Source: Candidatus Delongbacteria bacterium
GTDB lineage: Bacteria; CAIWAD01; BS150m-G50
Length of the DNA stretch: 15,028 nucleotides
Assembly: GCA_016784425.1 (NCBI GenBank)
Contig: JADHUQ010000038.1
Location: 1 to 15,028, forward strand
Reading direction: 5' to 3'
Part shown: positions 1 to 7,449 of the stretch, piece after piece
Numbering within the stretch: position 1 is the stretch's first letter
Layout of the letters: each line of letters opens with the position of its first letter
Notes under the pieces: model-generated
What the model saw: only the letters and a program-made list of their open reading frames with translations
Database searches by the model: none
What the model was told of the DNA's origin: nothing
Position numbers and translations under genes: made by a program

Positions 1-1692
1 ACCGGTCCAGAGCTGCAGACTGGCATCACCCATCAGGTTGTTCCACCAGGAGAAGTTATCCACCAGATTGGGGGCGACTGCCTGGTAGGACTGCCAGAGG
101 TCGTACTTGCCGTTAAAGAGAGCCGCGCCGGCCGTGGTCAGACCATGGTTGAAAATACCGCCGAAAACACCTACATCGACGACATTGTTGCAGCGGGTGT
201 TGGTGCCTGAAGTTGCGGTTCCAACCGCGGCAACCGCTCCTCTGGGTGAACCCACGGTTCCCGCCCGGTAAAACCCCTCTGTCAGCCCGGTACCATTGAT
301 GAAGTCGCCGGTATTGCAGGTGATATTGACCACGAAGGGCACCATCAGGTTGTTGTTGAGGCTGTTGCTGTAGCTGTTACTCCAACCGTTCATGTACTGA
401 TAGCCGCGGTAGTTGAAGTAGAGGATCCCGTTATTGAAAGCATTCGCGATGGAGGTAACTTCGTTGGTGCAACCTTCATGGGCGTAGCAGTCGGTAACAT
501 TGGTAAAACCGTCTGTTTCCAGCAGGTAGCGGATATTCTCACTGATGAAAGCGGTCGACCAGCCGGAGCCGGAGTTGCTGTCCGCAACCAGATGGGCGCT
601 GTTGAACCAGCTCAGATCGGTGTAAAAGGGTGAGCGCTCATAACTGAGTTGCTTGTTGATAACATTCTGCAGTTGTGAAGCGCCATCAATCGACATGCGG
701 CCCACAAAAAGATCCCCGAGAATATCCCCGCCGGCCAGGCAGGCATAGTCGTGATCGCCGGTACCGTTGGAGGCGGCTACTGTCCCTAAACTGCAACTGC
801 TGGGATCGCCTACCAGAACGACATGGACCGGGGGCAGGTCCCAATTGTCGAAAGCCCCCTGGATGTAGCTCTTGACCGACCCGGAGTTGGTTAAGGACAT
901 GTTCGCCTGCGTGGCGGTATAGACTAGGTGTCCTTTCTCCCGCTTCCAGTCGAGCAGTGGCTGCAGATAGGATAAGGCGCTGCTGTTGTAGATGTAGAGA
1001 ATCGGTTCCAGACCGTAATCATCTCCATCCCGCTGCGCATCTACCCAGGCTTCACGGTTGATCACATTGCCAACCAGCAGCTTGTCAAAACTCTGACTGG
1101 GTGGCAACTGGCGGGTGAGTTGGTTGATCCGGTTTTCACCGTTGAAACTGAAGCTGACCAGCAGTTCACTGTGAATGCGAAGGATACGCTGGGCCGGATT
1201 ATACTGGAATGGGATTACGCAAAGCTGGACCAGGCGATGGTCCCGCATTATTGCCGGATCAGAAATTCTGATCATATCCCGGGGGAGGAACTCGTCAAGG
1301 CTGTAGTACTCCTCATCATACTGCCAGTCTGAAGGCTTTTCCAGCAGGAACTCCTCCAGCTGTTGCGGCCAGAGGATAACATCCTGGATTTCGATGATCT
1401 GGCTGTCAAAATCGAATTCAACGGCAGCAGTCGCAGGGATTTCCAGCGACCAGGTCAACGCGTTGAGTTCCCCCTGTCCGACGCTGGCTACCGGGGTGAA
1501 TCCCTCTTGCGGCAGGCGTTGATACACCACGCCGTCAAGTTGGATATCATCCAGGGAAAGGTCTGAAAGCTCCAGGCTGACAGCACAACCCTGTTGATCG
1601 GAATGCTGCAGGGTGATTTCAACGGTAGCAAATGCCTGCCCCAGCAGTGTCAACGCCAGGGTCAGTAATAGTAAACTCCTTCTGATGGCCAT
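1..1692 (-). CDS. Secreted C25 (gingipain-like) peptidase family protein, C-terminal part beyond the left edge
   Basis: Reading the minus strand from the ATG at 1692 gives 564 codons with no stop before base 1, so the gene is 3'-partial. Residues 1-22 form a signal peptide (Arg-Arg, a Leu-rich core, Ala-Phe-Ala before Thr23), so the product is exported. Residues 23 to about 230 look like a beta-rich pro-region. From about 235 the sequence has C25 landmarks: DWKREKGH (248 onward), LVGD (293-296), a DHDYACLAGGD stretch followed by DLFVGRMS, NYRGY (427-431), TCNTGDF with Cys459 as the presumed nucleophile, GAVAAVGTA, and a terminal NLMGDASLQLW. C25 proteins are caspase-fold cysteine peptidases. 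In gingipains a His in a GHG or AHG motif pairs with the Cys; here that position is Tyr431, so activity is uncertain. Any C-terminal secretion or sorting domain would lie outside the window. The family call is firm; peptidase activity is not. Confidence 0.85.
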   Translation of the reverse strand, partial: MAIRRSLLLLTLALTLLGQAFATVEITLQHSDQQGCAVSLELSDLSLDDIQLDGVVYQRLPQEGFTPVASVGQGELNALTWSLEIPATAAVEFDFDSQIIEIQDVILWPQQLEEFLLEKPSDWQYDEEYYSLDEFLPRDMIRISDPAIMRDHRLVQLCVIPFQYNPAQRILRIHSELLVSFSFNGENRINQLTRQLPPSQSFDKLLVGNVINREAWVDAQRDGDDYGLEPILYIYNSSALSYLQPLLDWKREKGHLVYTATQANMSLTNSGSVKSYIQGAFDNWDLPPVHVVLVGDPSSCSLGTVAASNGTGDHDYACLAGGDILGDLFVGRMSIDGASQLQNVINKQLSYERSPFYTDLSWFNSAHLVADSNSGSGWSTAFISENIRYLLETDGFTNVTDCYAHEGCTNEVTSIANAFNNGILYFNYRGYQYMNGWSNSYSNSLNNNLMVPFVVNITCNTGDFINGTGLTEGFYRAGTVGSPRGAVAAVGTATSGTNTRCNNVVDVGVFGGIFNHGLTTAGAALFNGKYDLWQSYQAVAPNLVDNFSWWNNLMGDASLQLWTG

Positions 1693-2223
1693 AATTATAC
1701 CTTTCACGATATCTTAAAGCTGATTTTGAGTATTGTCTTGGTTCAGGTCGGGCACCGGTAAAGATACCAACCACAGCTGAAACAATCCAGCCTGGAGTGG
1801 GTAGTTTACAGATTCCTGCCCGGTACTCTCCCACCACAAAGTTCACCTGCGGTGGGTGTCTTACTTTTATTCGGCAGACAACAAGCCAGCATTGAGAATA
1901 TTTTATACCAGTGTCTGATGTTGCGCTGGCAGCAAGGCAGGTGAAAACTCCACTCCTGTCCGGTAGCCCAGGCGTGATGCAGTGCCATTATGAGTTTTAT
2001 TTGATGCAGTTATACCGTAATATCTCTCAGTGGAATACAGCCGCCAGTTGCCACCGAAAATGGGAGCTGTCCAGCTGAAAGGGCTGTTTCAGGGAAGTGG
2101 TTTTCCTCCTCCTGCACACTACAGGGGCTGCCCTGATCCGGTCACCCCGGCTCCGGGCAGACCTCGTTTCACCAGCTACCTGTGTGGGGAACTTGCCGAC
2201 AGGGTTAACAGAAAGAGATTGTC
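1693..2223. other. Divergent intergenic region without a convincing gene
   Basis: These 530 bases separate the minus-strand C25 gene from the plus-strand dehydrogenase operon. Short open frames exist on both strands, but none has a good ribosome-binding site or recognisable composition. Visible structure: an inverted pair GCCAGC (1885-1890) and GCTGGC (1925-1930), a 9-base direct repeat TGATGCAGT (1975-1983 and 2002-2010), and a perfect 6-base-pair hairpin CTGAAA/TTTCAG (2075-2080 and 2087-2092). No clear promoter for the plus-strand operon could be picked out, although one is expected here. Confidence 0.5.
1711..1739 (-). promoter_or_regulatory. Candidate sigma70-type promoter for the C25 gene
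   Basis: On the minus strand AAGACA (1739-1734) is followed after 17 bases by TAAGAT (1716-1711), each matching four of six consensus bases. It lies about 20 bases before the C25 start codon. A GAAAGG ribosome-binding-like run sits between it and the ATG. Weak matches, so this is only a candidate. Confidence 0.3.
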
Positions 2224-2688
2224 ATGCCGGAGTATTCACTGACTGTCAACGGAAAAGAAAAGACCGTCGCTGTGGCTGCGGATACACCCCTGCTCTGGGT
2301 ATTGCGCGACGAGTTGCATCTGACCGGTACCAAGTACAGTTGCGGCGCAGGTCTCTGCGGCAGCTGTACGGTCCATCTCAACGGGGAAGCGGTCCGCTCC
2401 TGTGTCACTACCATAGCGGAGGCTGACGGCGGTTCTATCAGTACTATCGAAGGTTTGGCCGCCCGCAAACATCCACTCCTGGCTGCCTGGTTGAGTGAGG
2501 AGGTTTCCCAATGCGGTTACTGTCAACCGGGACAGATCATGCAGGCAGCAGCCCTGTTGGCGGAAAATCCCAATCCTGATGATCAGGCCATCACCGCTGC
2601 CCTCACCGGTAATCTGTGTCGCTGTGGAAGTTACCTCCGCATCCGCAAAGCTATCAAACTGGCAGCCGGCCAGGGAGGTGGTCGATGA
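2224..2688 (+). CDS. iorA: (2Fe-2S)-binding small subunit of a molybdenum hydroxylase (isoquinoline 1-oxidoreductase alpha type)
   Basis: A 154-residue protein of the xanthine dehydrogenase small-subunit family, which carries electrons from the molybdenum site of the large subunit. The N-terminal plant-ferredoxin-like domain has Cys40, Cys45, Cys48 and Cys60 (CGAGLCGSC pattern). The C-terminal helical domain has Cys97, Cys100 (CGYCQPGQ), Cys132 and Cys134 (LCRCG). All eight ligands for two [2Fe-2S] clusters are therefore present, and the length is normal for the family. The start at 2224 follows a GAAAGAGA purine run. The stop overlaps the next start as ATGA, so the two subunits are probably translationally coupled. 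No FAD-binding medium subunit is adjacent, which fits the two-subunit IorAB type that passes electrons to a cytochrome or similar acceptor. The gene symbol denotes family resemblance; the substrate is unknown. Confidence 0.9.
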   Translation: MPEYSLTVNGKEKTVAVAADTPLLWVLRDELHLTGTKYSCGAGLCGSCTVHLNGEAVRSCVTTIAEADGGSISTIEGLAARKHPLLAAWLSEEVSQCGYCQPGQIMQAAALLAENPNPDDQAITAALTGNLCRCGSYLRIRKAIKLAAGQGGGR

Positions 2689-4838
2689 AAATCATACCGG
2701 ATCCTGGCAGACGCGAATTCATTAAGATCGCCATCACAGCTACCGGTGGTCTGATTCTCGGGTTTTACATCCCCACTGACAGCAGCAGGCTGCAGGCACC
2801 GGCGGAGACAAATCCACACCTCTTCAAACCGAACGCCTGGTTGCGACTGGACCCTGACGGCACCACCACTGTTATCGTCTCCCGTTCTGAAATGGGTCAG
2901 GGGGTGCGCACTGCCCTGCCGATGATTGTCGCGGAGGAGCTGGAGGTGAATTGGTCGAGCGTACGGATCGAACCGGCAATCGCTGCGCAGTACTATGGAA
3001 ACATGACTACCGGTGGCAGCACCAGCATCCGCGAATCCTGGGAACCGTTGCGACAAGCCGGTGCGACGGCGCGGGAACTCCTGATCAGTGCGGCGGCAAT
3101 AATCTGGGCGGTTGATCGCAGCAGTTGCAGAGCGAAACAGGGCCAGGTTCTGCACCTGCCAACCGGTCGACAACTCCCCTATGGTGAGCTGCTGGCTACC
3201 GCCGCCGAACTGCCGATTCCGACTGAAGCCCCACTCAAACAATCGGAAGATTTCACCATCCTCGGCCGGAGCCTGGCCCGCCTGGATTCGCCGGAGAAGG
3301 TCAGTGGTACAGCCCGTTTTGGCTTCGACCTCGCACTACCGGGTTTACAGGTGGCGATGGTGGAGCACTGCCCGGTGCTGGGTGGCAAAGTGGCAGGTCT
3401 GGATCCCTCCGCAGCGCTGGCGGTCGCAGGTGTCCGACAGGTATTCGAAATCGAAAACGGGGTGGCGATTGTGGCCGATTCCCCCTGGGCAGCATTGGAG
3501 GGACGCCGCGCATTGCGGAACAGCGGCAAGTCGGCCATCAGCTGGGATGAGGGGGAGCACGCGGCTCTCGATAGCGAAAGCCTGCGTGAGATGCTCGAGC
3601 TTAAAAGCAGGGAGGAGGGAACCACCATTCGCCGGGAGGGTGATATCGGGAAGGCGCTGACTGCAGCCACCCGCAGACTGGAAGCGATCTACGAGCTGCC
3701 TTTCCTGGCCCACGCCCCGATGGAGCCGATGAACTGCACCGCTGTTGTACGCCCGGGTGCGGCGGAGATCTGGGCACCGACTCAATCGCCACAATGGGCA
3801 CAGGCTACTGTGGCCGCTGCTCTGGAGTTGCCACGGGACCAGGTAAAGGTTCATACCACCCTGATCGGGGGTGGTTTCGGGAGGCGGTTACTGAACGATT
3901 ATGCGGTGGAGGCGGCAGAGATTTCCCGGCACACCGGTACACCGATTAAACTGCTCTGGACCCGGGAAGACGATATACGGCATGACTGGTATCGTCCGGC
4001 CAGCTATCATCGGGTTGCCGCCGCCCTGGATGCAAACAATCAGCTGACCGGCTGGAAGCACCGGGTGACGGCGCCCTCCATCTCGCAATCATTGAATCCC
4101 CGCTGGTTTGATCCGGACAATCCCGACATCGTCGATGGTGCGCGGCAGTTCCCCTACAGGACCCCCAACCTCCTGGTGGACTGCGTCATCGCCAACAGCG
4201 CCGTACCGGTCGGATGGTGGCGCTCGGTCTATAACAGCCAGAACGCGTTTGTCAACGAGTGTTTCATGGACGAGTTGGCGGTTGCGGCTGGTAGTGATCC
4301 ATATCAGTTCCGTTTGCAACTGCTACCGACAGATTCAAGACTCCGCGGTGTACTGGAGTTGGTAGCTGATCACACGCATTGGGGACAAGCAGCTGTAGAG
4401 GGGCGTTTTCGGGGAATTGCCTGCCACGCCTGTTTCGGTAGTTATCTTGCGACTGTGACTGAGATCTCACTGGGGCGAAACGGTGAGGTAAGGGTGCATA
4501 AAGTGACATCCGCACTGGATTGCGGGCCGATTGTCCATCCGGATCTGATTACTGCACAGGTTGAGGGGGCTGTCGCTTTCGCCCTGACCGCAACCCTCTG
4601 GGGGGAGATCACTCTCGAGAAAGGTCGGATCAGAGAAAGTAATTTCTCTGATTACCGGCTGTTGACCATGGCGGAAATGCCGGAGGTGGAGGTGCACATC
4701 CTGCCGAGTAGCGCTGAACAGGGGGGGATCGGTGAACCTGGTGTACCACCCGTCGCCCCGGCAGTGTGTAACGCAATCTTTGCCGCGACCGGAAAAAGGA
4801 TTCGCAAGCTACCGGTAAGGCAGGTAAAACTTGATTGA
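2685..4838 (+). CDS. iorB: Molybdopterin-binding large subunit of a xanthine dehydrogenase-family hydroxylase (isoquinoline 1-oxidoreductase beta type), Tat-exported
   Basis: A 717-residue protein if started at the ATG at 2685, which overlaps the upstream stop as ATGA. An in-frame upstream extension exists but would bury the signal sequence. Residues 9-14 are RREFIK followed by a hydrophobic run, a twin-arginine signal, so the folded cofactor-loaded complex is probably exported or anchored periplasmically. Landmarks of the aldehyde oxidase/xanthine dehydrogenase fold follow: MGQG at 70-73, a hammerhead domain beginning around GTARFGFDL, GGGFGRR at 395-401, GWWRS at 510-514, and GIGEPG with Glu684 at the position of the catalytic base. 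The protein should hydroxylate an N-heterocycle or oxidise an aldehyde with water as oxygen donor. The residues visible do not settle the substrate. No XdhC or MoaA-type maturation gene is nearby, so cofactor insertion must be encoded elsewhere. Confidence 0.9.
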   Translation: MKIIPDPGRREFIKIAITATGGLILGFYIPTDSSRLQAPAETNPHLFKPNAWLRLDPDGTTTVIVSRSEMGQGVRTALPMIVAEELEVNWSSVRIEPAIAAQYYGNMTTGGSTSIRESWEPLRQAGATARELLISAAAIIWAVDRSSCRAKQGQVLHLPTGRQLPYGELLATAAELPIPTEAPLKQSEDFTILGRSLARLDSPEKVSGTARFGFDLALPGLQVAMVEHCPVLGGKVAGLDPSAALAVAGVRQVFEIENGVAIVADSPWAALEGRRALRNSGKSAISWDEGEHAALDSESLREMLELKSREEGTTIRREGDIGKALTAATRRLEAIYELPFLAHAPMEPMNCTAVVRPGAAEIWAPTQSPQWAQATVAAALELPRDQVKVHTTLIGGGFGRRLLNDYAVEAAEISRHTGTPIKLLWTREDDIRHDWYRPASYHRVAAALDANNQLTGWKHRVTAPSISQSLNPRWFDPDNPDIVDGARQFPYRTPNLLVDCVIANSAVPVGWWRSVYNSQNAFVNECFMDELAVAAGSDPYQFRLQLLPTDSRLRGVLELVADHTHWGQAAVEGRFRGIACHACFGSYLATVTEISLGRNGEVRVHKVTSALDCGPIVHPDLITAQVEGAVAFALTATLWGEITLEKGRIRESNFSDYRLLTMAEMPEVEVHILPSSAEQGGIGEPGVPPVAPAVCNAIFAATGKRIRKLPVRQVKLD

Positions 4839-4840
4839 TC

Positions 4841-4880
4841 AAATTGGGTGCAAATTGGGGGATTAAATTGGGGTCGGACC
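4841..4880 (+). repeat. Three AAATTGGG direct repeats ending in GGGGTCGGACC
   Basis: AAATTGGG occurs at 4841-4848, 4852-4859 and 4865-4872, starting three bases after the iorB stop. The third copy runs into GGGGTCGGACC (4870-4880), an 11-mer found once more in the window at 11986-11996. From memory, GGGGTCGGACC/GGGGTCAGACC ends are common in short intergenic REP-like repeats associated with IS200-like transposases. No transposase is present here. Confidence 0.55.
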
Positions 4881-4945
4881 TAGATTAGTGTTTATTATTA
4901 TTATACATAAGGCGGAAATTAGGGGTAAAATAGCCCTTAAACGGG

Positions 4946-4981
4946 TGTTTTTCACCTGAAAGTAGACAGACCTGAAACGAG
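4946..4981 (+). repeat. Copy of a TTTTC-CCTGAAA ... CCTGAAAC repeat
   Basis: TTTTTCACCTGAAA (4948-4961) can fold with TTTC pairing to GAAA, and CCTGAAAC follows at 4971-4978. The same two blocks in the same order recur at 12033-12058, again downstream of a GGGGTCGGACC. The copy ends about ten bases before the DUF4870 start codon and so overlaps its leader. Confidence 0.45.
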
Positions 4982-4991
4982 AGGATTTGAG

Positions 4992-5363
4992 ATGAATGAA
5001 GGAGCTGAACCTCAGACAACTTTAACACGGGAAACACGCCAGTGGGCGATGATCTGCCATCTGGCAGCTTTATCCGGGCTACTCGCCAACGGTGTGGGTT
5101 TCCTGGTGGGACCGCTGGCGGTCTGGCTGGTAAAGCGGGAGGATGATCCGTTTATCGATGACCAGGGCAAGGAGGCGGTGAATTTCCAGATAACCATGTT
5201 CATCGCTGCTTTCGTGAGTGCTCTGCTTATTCTGGTTTTGATCGGAATCGGACTGCTGATACTGGTCGGCGTTTCGATGGTAGTCTTCCCCATCATCGCC
5301 GCCATCAAGGCCAGCGAGGGGGAGTTTTACCGTTATCCGATCTCGATTAGATTCATCAAATAA
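4992..5363 (+). CDS. DUF4870 (Tic20-like) small membrane protein
   Basis: A 123-residue protein with a soluble N-terminal 17 residues and about three or four hydrophobic segments (roughly 18-47 and 67-104). The pattern matches DUF4870 proteins: an N-terminal RETRQWAMICHLAALSG-type segment, a central DDPFIDDQGKEAVNFQ motif, and a C-terminal IAAIKASEGEFYRYP motif. These are inner-membrane proteins of unknown role. The ATG has GAGG at 4981-4984, seven bases upstream. It is flanked by a repeat-rich gap on the left and a non-coding gap on the right, so it looks monocistronic. The length is normal and nothing appears broken. Confidence 0.9.
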   Translation: MNEGAEPQTTLTRETRQWAMICHLAALSGLLANGVGFLVGPLAVWLVKREDDPFIDDQGKEAVNFQITMFIAAFVSALLILVLIGIGLLILVGVSMVVFPIIAAIKASEGEFYRYPISIRFIK

Positions 5364-5775
5364 GTAAGGTACAAGCCCCGGGGATGGAACAACAGGGAAC
5401 AGGACGCTCCTGCCGGTGGCCATCGGTGGGTTTCCCTCTTCCACAGACATATGAATAACCAGGAAACAAAATGACCCCCCCCACGCAACCGTTGGGTGCT
5501 ATCGTTGGTTCAATGAAACGCCGGCATATCATCAGAGTATTCCGTAATGCGGACGCCACCTCCCCGGAGACAGCACACACCCTGATGGAGTAAGAACGTT
5601 CTGTGATCTGTCACGGGACGCAGTCGCTTTTATTCCATCCGGCGCATAATGACAGCAAAGAGCGGAGACCAAACCTTAGGAGAGATGAGTGGTTCTCGCA
5701 TCCGGGGGAGATTTGAAAATCATATGCACCGGTATCCGATCGGAGCAGGAACATATCTTTCGAGGAGATTAGTCA
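5364..5775. other. Intergenic region between the DUF4870 and VOC genes
   Basis: No intact gene is convincing in these 412 bases. A perfect CCCCGGGG palindrome lies at about 5375-5382. A short frame with a good ribosome-binding site at 5471 is listed separately. A frame opening at 5649 would run into the VOC gene and has no start signal or family resemblance. No clear promoter for the six-gene run was found, though a TTGAAA at 5713-5718 could serve as a -35 element. Confidence 0.4.
5471..5593 (+). pseudogene. Short reading frame, possibly the truncated 5' end of a decayed small protein
   Basis: The ATG at 5471 follows AGGAAACAAA, a good ribosome-binding site, and opens a 40-codon frame ending at TAA 5591-5593. 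The peptide contains MKRRHIIRVFRNADATSPE, then TAHTLME just before the stop. This basic helical start followed by a TSPETA-type segment resembles the N-terminus of small conserved proteins that I cannot name. Beyond the TAA the same frame stays open to about 5714, with a plausible continuation (RSVICHGTQSLLFHPAHND). A single nonsense change in a gene of about 80 codons is therefore possible. It could equally be an unrelated short frame. Confidence 0.3.
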
Positions 5776-6123
5776 ATGAACAACATCTGTGTTTTGAGCG
5801 TCTATGTGGAGGACCTTGCGGCAGCCAGACGTTTCTATGTTGATACAATGGGTTTTGAGATCAAAAATGAATATGGTGACTGCATTCTGCAGTTGCATAA
5901 CGATGGAGTCGCCTTTCTTCTGGAGCAGTTAGAGGGTGATTATCCCGGCCAACCGTGTGTAATCCCGGCCATCAAAGTTACCGACCTGGTGGCGGAGATC
6001 AGCAGATTGAAGCAAGCGGGGGTAGATATGCTGCATGAGGAACCGCAAGATTTTCCCGCCGGCCGCTTTGTCGCCTGCCGTGACGGCACTGGAAACCTCT
6101 TTGAAGTGCTGCAGTTCAATTGA
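5776..6123 (+). CDS. VOC (glyoxalase/bleomycin-resistance fold) family protein
   Basis: A 115-residue single-domain protein with the betaalphabetabetabeta pattern of the vicinal oxygen chelate superfamily: an N-terminal VYVEDLAAARRFYVDTMGFEI stretch, a middle VTDLVAEISRLKQAGVDM segment, and a C-terminal RDGTGNLFEVLQF. Family enzymes use His/Gln/Glu metal ligands. Glu110 in the terminal motif is present, but the usual N-terminal His position appears to be Ser8 and no His occupies the third strand, so a classical metal-dependent activity is doubtful. It may be a binding protein or a non-canonical enzyme. The ATG follows GAGGAGATT. It is the first gene of a compact same-strand run. The substrate cannot be inferred. 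Confidence 0.85.
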   Translation: MNNICVLSVYVEDLAAARRFYVDTMGFEIKNEYGDCILQLHNDGVAFLLEQLEGDYPGQPCVIPAIKVTDLVAEISRLKQAGVDMLHEEPQDFPAGRFVACRDGTGNLFEVLQFN

Positions 6124-6179
6124 ACTCTGTTGGCAGACCTGAACATCATCAAACTGTAGAAGGCTATATTGGAGGAGTG

Positions 6180-6809
6180 ATGAATTCAAAGACCACTGCC
6201 AGTGAACCTTTGCTGCTGTTGATCGCCTGCCTGCTGGCTCTGCTGGTTTCCGGTTTTGCCCCTTTCGATCGACCCACCTGGTGGCTGGAAGTGTTTCCTG
6301 TGCTCATCGGTTTACCGCTACTGCTGGCTACCTGGCACCGGTTTCCCCTCACCCCTCTGGTTTATCGCCTGCTGTTTCTTCACGCTCTCATCCTGATACT
6401 GGGTGGTCATTATTCGTATGCCCGGGTCCCGCTGGGCAGTTGGGTACAGGAGCTGTTCGACCTGCAACGCAATCACTACGACCGGATCGGCCACCTGGCC
6501 CAGGGTTTCATACCGGCGCTACTGACCAGGGAACTGCTGCGGAGACAGCTTAAACTGAGCGGTCGCTGGCTGTTTTTTCTGGTTATCGCGGTCTGTCTCG
6601 GTATCAGCGCCATGTACGAGCTGATCGAATGGTGGGCTGCTCTCATAGGTGGAGATGGCGCTCAGGCTTTTCTCGGCACACAGGGGGATATCTGGGACAC
6701 CCACTGGGACATGCTCCTGGCACTGACTGGTGCTATCACAGCCATGCTGATACTGCCCCGGTTGCATGACCGGCAACTGGCGAAACTGACTGCCGGGAGC
6801 AGCGTATGA
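6180..6809 (+). CDS. DUF2238 / YjdF-family integral membrane protein
   Basis: A 209-residue protein from the ATG at 6180, which follows GGAGG at 6171-6175. An in-frame TTG at 6120 would overlap the previous gene and lacks such a site. About six hydrophobic segments are visible. The signature DUF2238 region is clear: HYSYARVPLGSW, LFDLQRNHYDRIGHLAQGF, ISAMYELIEWWAAL and FLGTQGDIWDTHWDM. Conserved His, Asp, Glu and Trp residues at membrane borders suggest a catalytic or metal site, but no function is established to my knowledge. Its stop overlaps the start of the DUF1287 gene (ATGA), so the two are translationally coupled. Family membership is confident; the role is unknown. Confidence 0.9.
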   Translation: MNSKTTASEPLLLLIACLLALLVSGFAPFDRPTWWLEVFPVLIGLPLLLATWHRFPLTPLVYRLLFLHALILILGGHYSYARVPLGSWVQELFDLQRNHYDRIGHLAQGFIPALLTRELLRRQLKLSGRWLFFLVIAVCLGISAMYELIEWWAALIGGDGAQAFLGTQGDIWDTHWDMLLALTGAITAMLILPRLHDRQLAKLTAGSSV

Positions 6810-7429
6810 TCCGGGCTCCGGGTCTCTTCCTACTACTGATTACAGCAATACTGTTGGCAGGTACAGCTGCTTCTGCAGTACCTGACGGTTATTCGGATCG
6901 CCCTACGAGGTTGCAGTTGGCGGCGATTGAAAGGACCACCCATTTTGTCACCTACGCACCCGGTTATCGGCAGCTCGACTATCCGGGGGGCGACCTGCCG
7001 GACAGCCTCGGTGTTTGTACAGATCTGATTATACGCAGCTATCGAGCGCTCGATATCGATCTGCAGGTTGAAGTGTACCAGGATATGCTCTCCTCCTTCC
7101 AGGAGTATCCCCCACTCTGGGGACTGACCCGGCCGGACAGGAATATCGACCACCGCCGGGTACCAAACCTGCAGGTTTTCCTTGAGCGACAGGGAACAAA
7201 ACTTCCTGCAAGTGAAACAGCTGGAGACTATCTCCCGGGTGACCTGGTTACCTGGATGTTACCGGGAAACCTGCCCCATATCGGTATCGTTACCGCTCGC
7301 CGTTCCACCGATGGCAAACGCCCCCTGCTGGCGCACAACATCGGCCAGGGACCGGTGCTGGAGGATATGCTGTTGCGTTTTGTCATCACCGGACATTATC
7401 GATATTTCGGCAATACGAACCGGCCGTGA
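6806..7429 (+). CDS. DUF1287 (YijF-like) secreted protein
   Basis: A 207-residue protein with an N-terminal signal peptide (Leu/Ile-rich core to about residue 24, Ala-Ser-Ala before the mature part). The DUF1287 core is intact: YPGGDLPDSLGVCTD with Cys71, WGLTRPDRNIDHRRVPNLQVF (about 105-125), LPGDLVTW, HIGIV with His158, HNIG with His177, and GHYRYF near the C-terminus. The order of Cys then His resembles NlpC/P60-like papain-fold hydrolases, so a periplasmic peptidase or amidase acting on the cell wall is a reasonable inference, not a demonstrated fact. The start codon lies in an ATGA overlap with the DUF2238 gene and has GGGAG upstream. Confidence 0.9.
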   Translation: MIRAPGLFLLLITAILLAGTAASAVPDGYSDRPTRLQLAAIERTTHFVTYAPGYRQLDYPGGDLPDSLGVCTDLIIRSYRALDIDLQVEVYQDMLSSFQEYPPLWGLTRPDRNIDHRRVPNLQVFLERQGTKLPASETAGDYLPGDLVTWMLPGNLPHIGIVTARRSTDGKRPLLAHNIGQGPVLEDMLLRFVITGHYRYFGNTNRP

Positions 7430-7449
7430 TACCGTAACCAGGAGGTAAT

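Noticed and set aside
1693..1699. Perfect TATAAT one base before the C25 start codon (minus strand)
   Set aside because: Transcription from it would begin inside the coding sequence; it is more likely part of the spacer after the ribosome-binding site.
2616..2684. Upstream extension of the molybdopterin subunit gene
   Set aside because: It would overlap the small subunit by about 70 bases and bury the twin-arginine signal; the ATG at 2685 in the ATGA overlap fits better.
2631..3242. Long open frame antisense to the molybdopterin subunit gene
   Set aside because: The opposite strand encodes a protein with all family motifs; antisense frames of this size are common in GC-rich genes.
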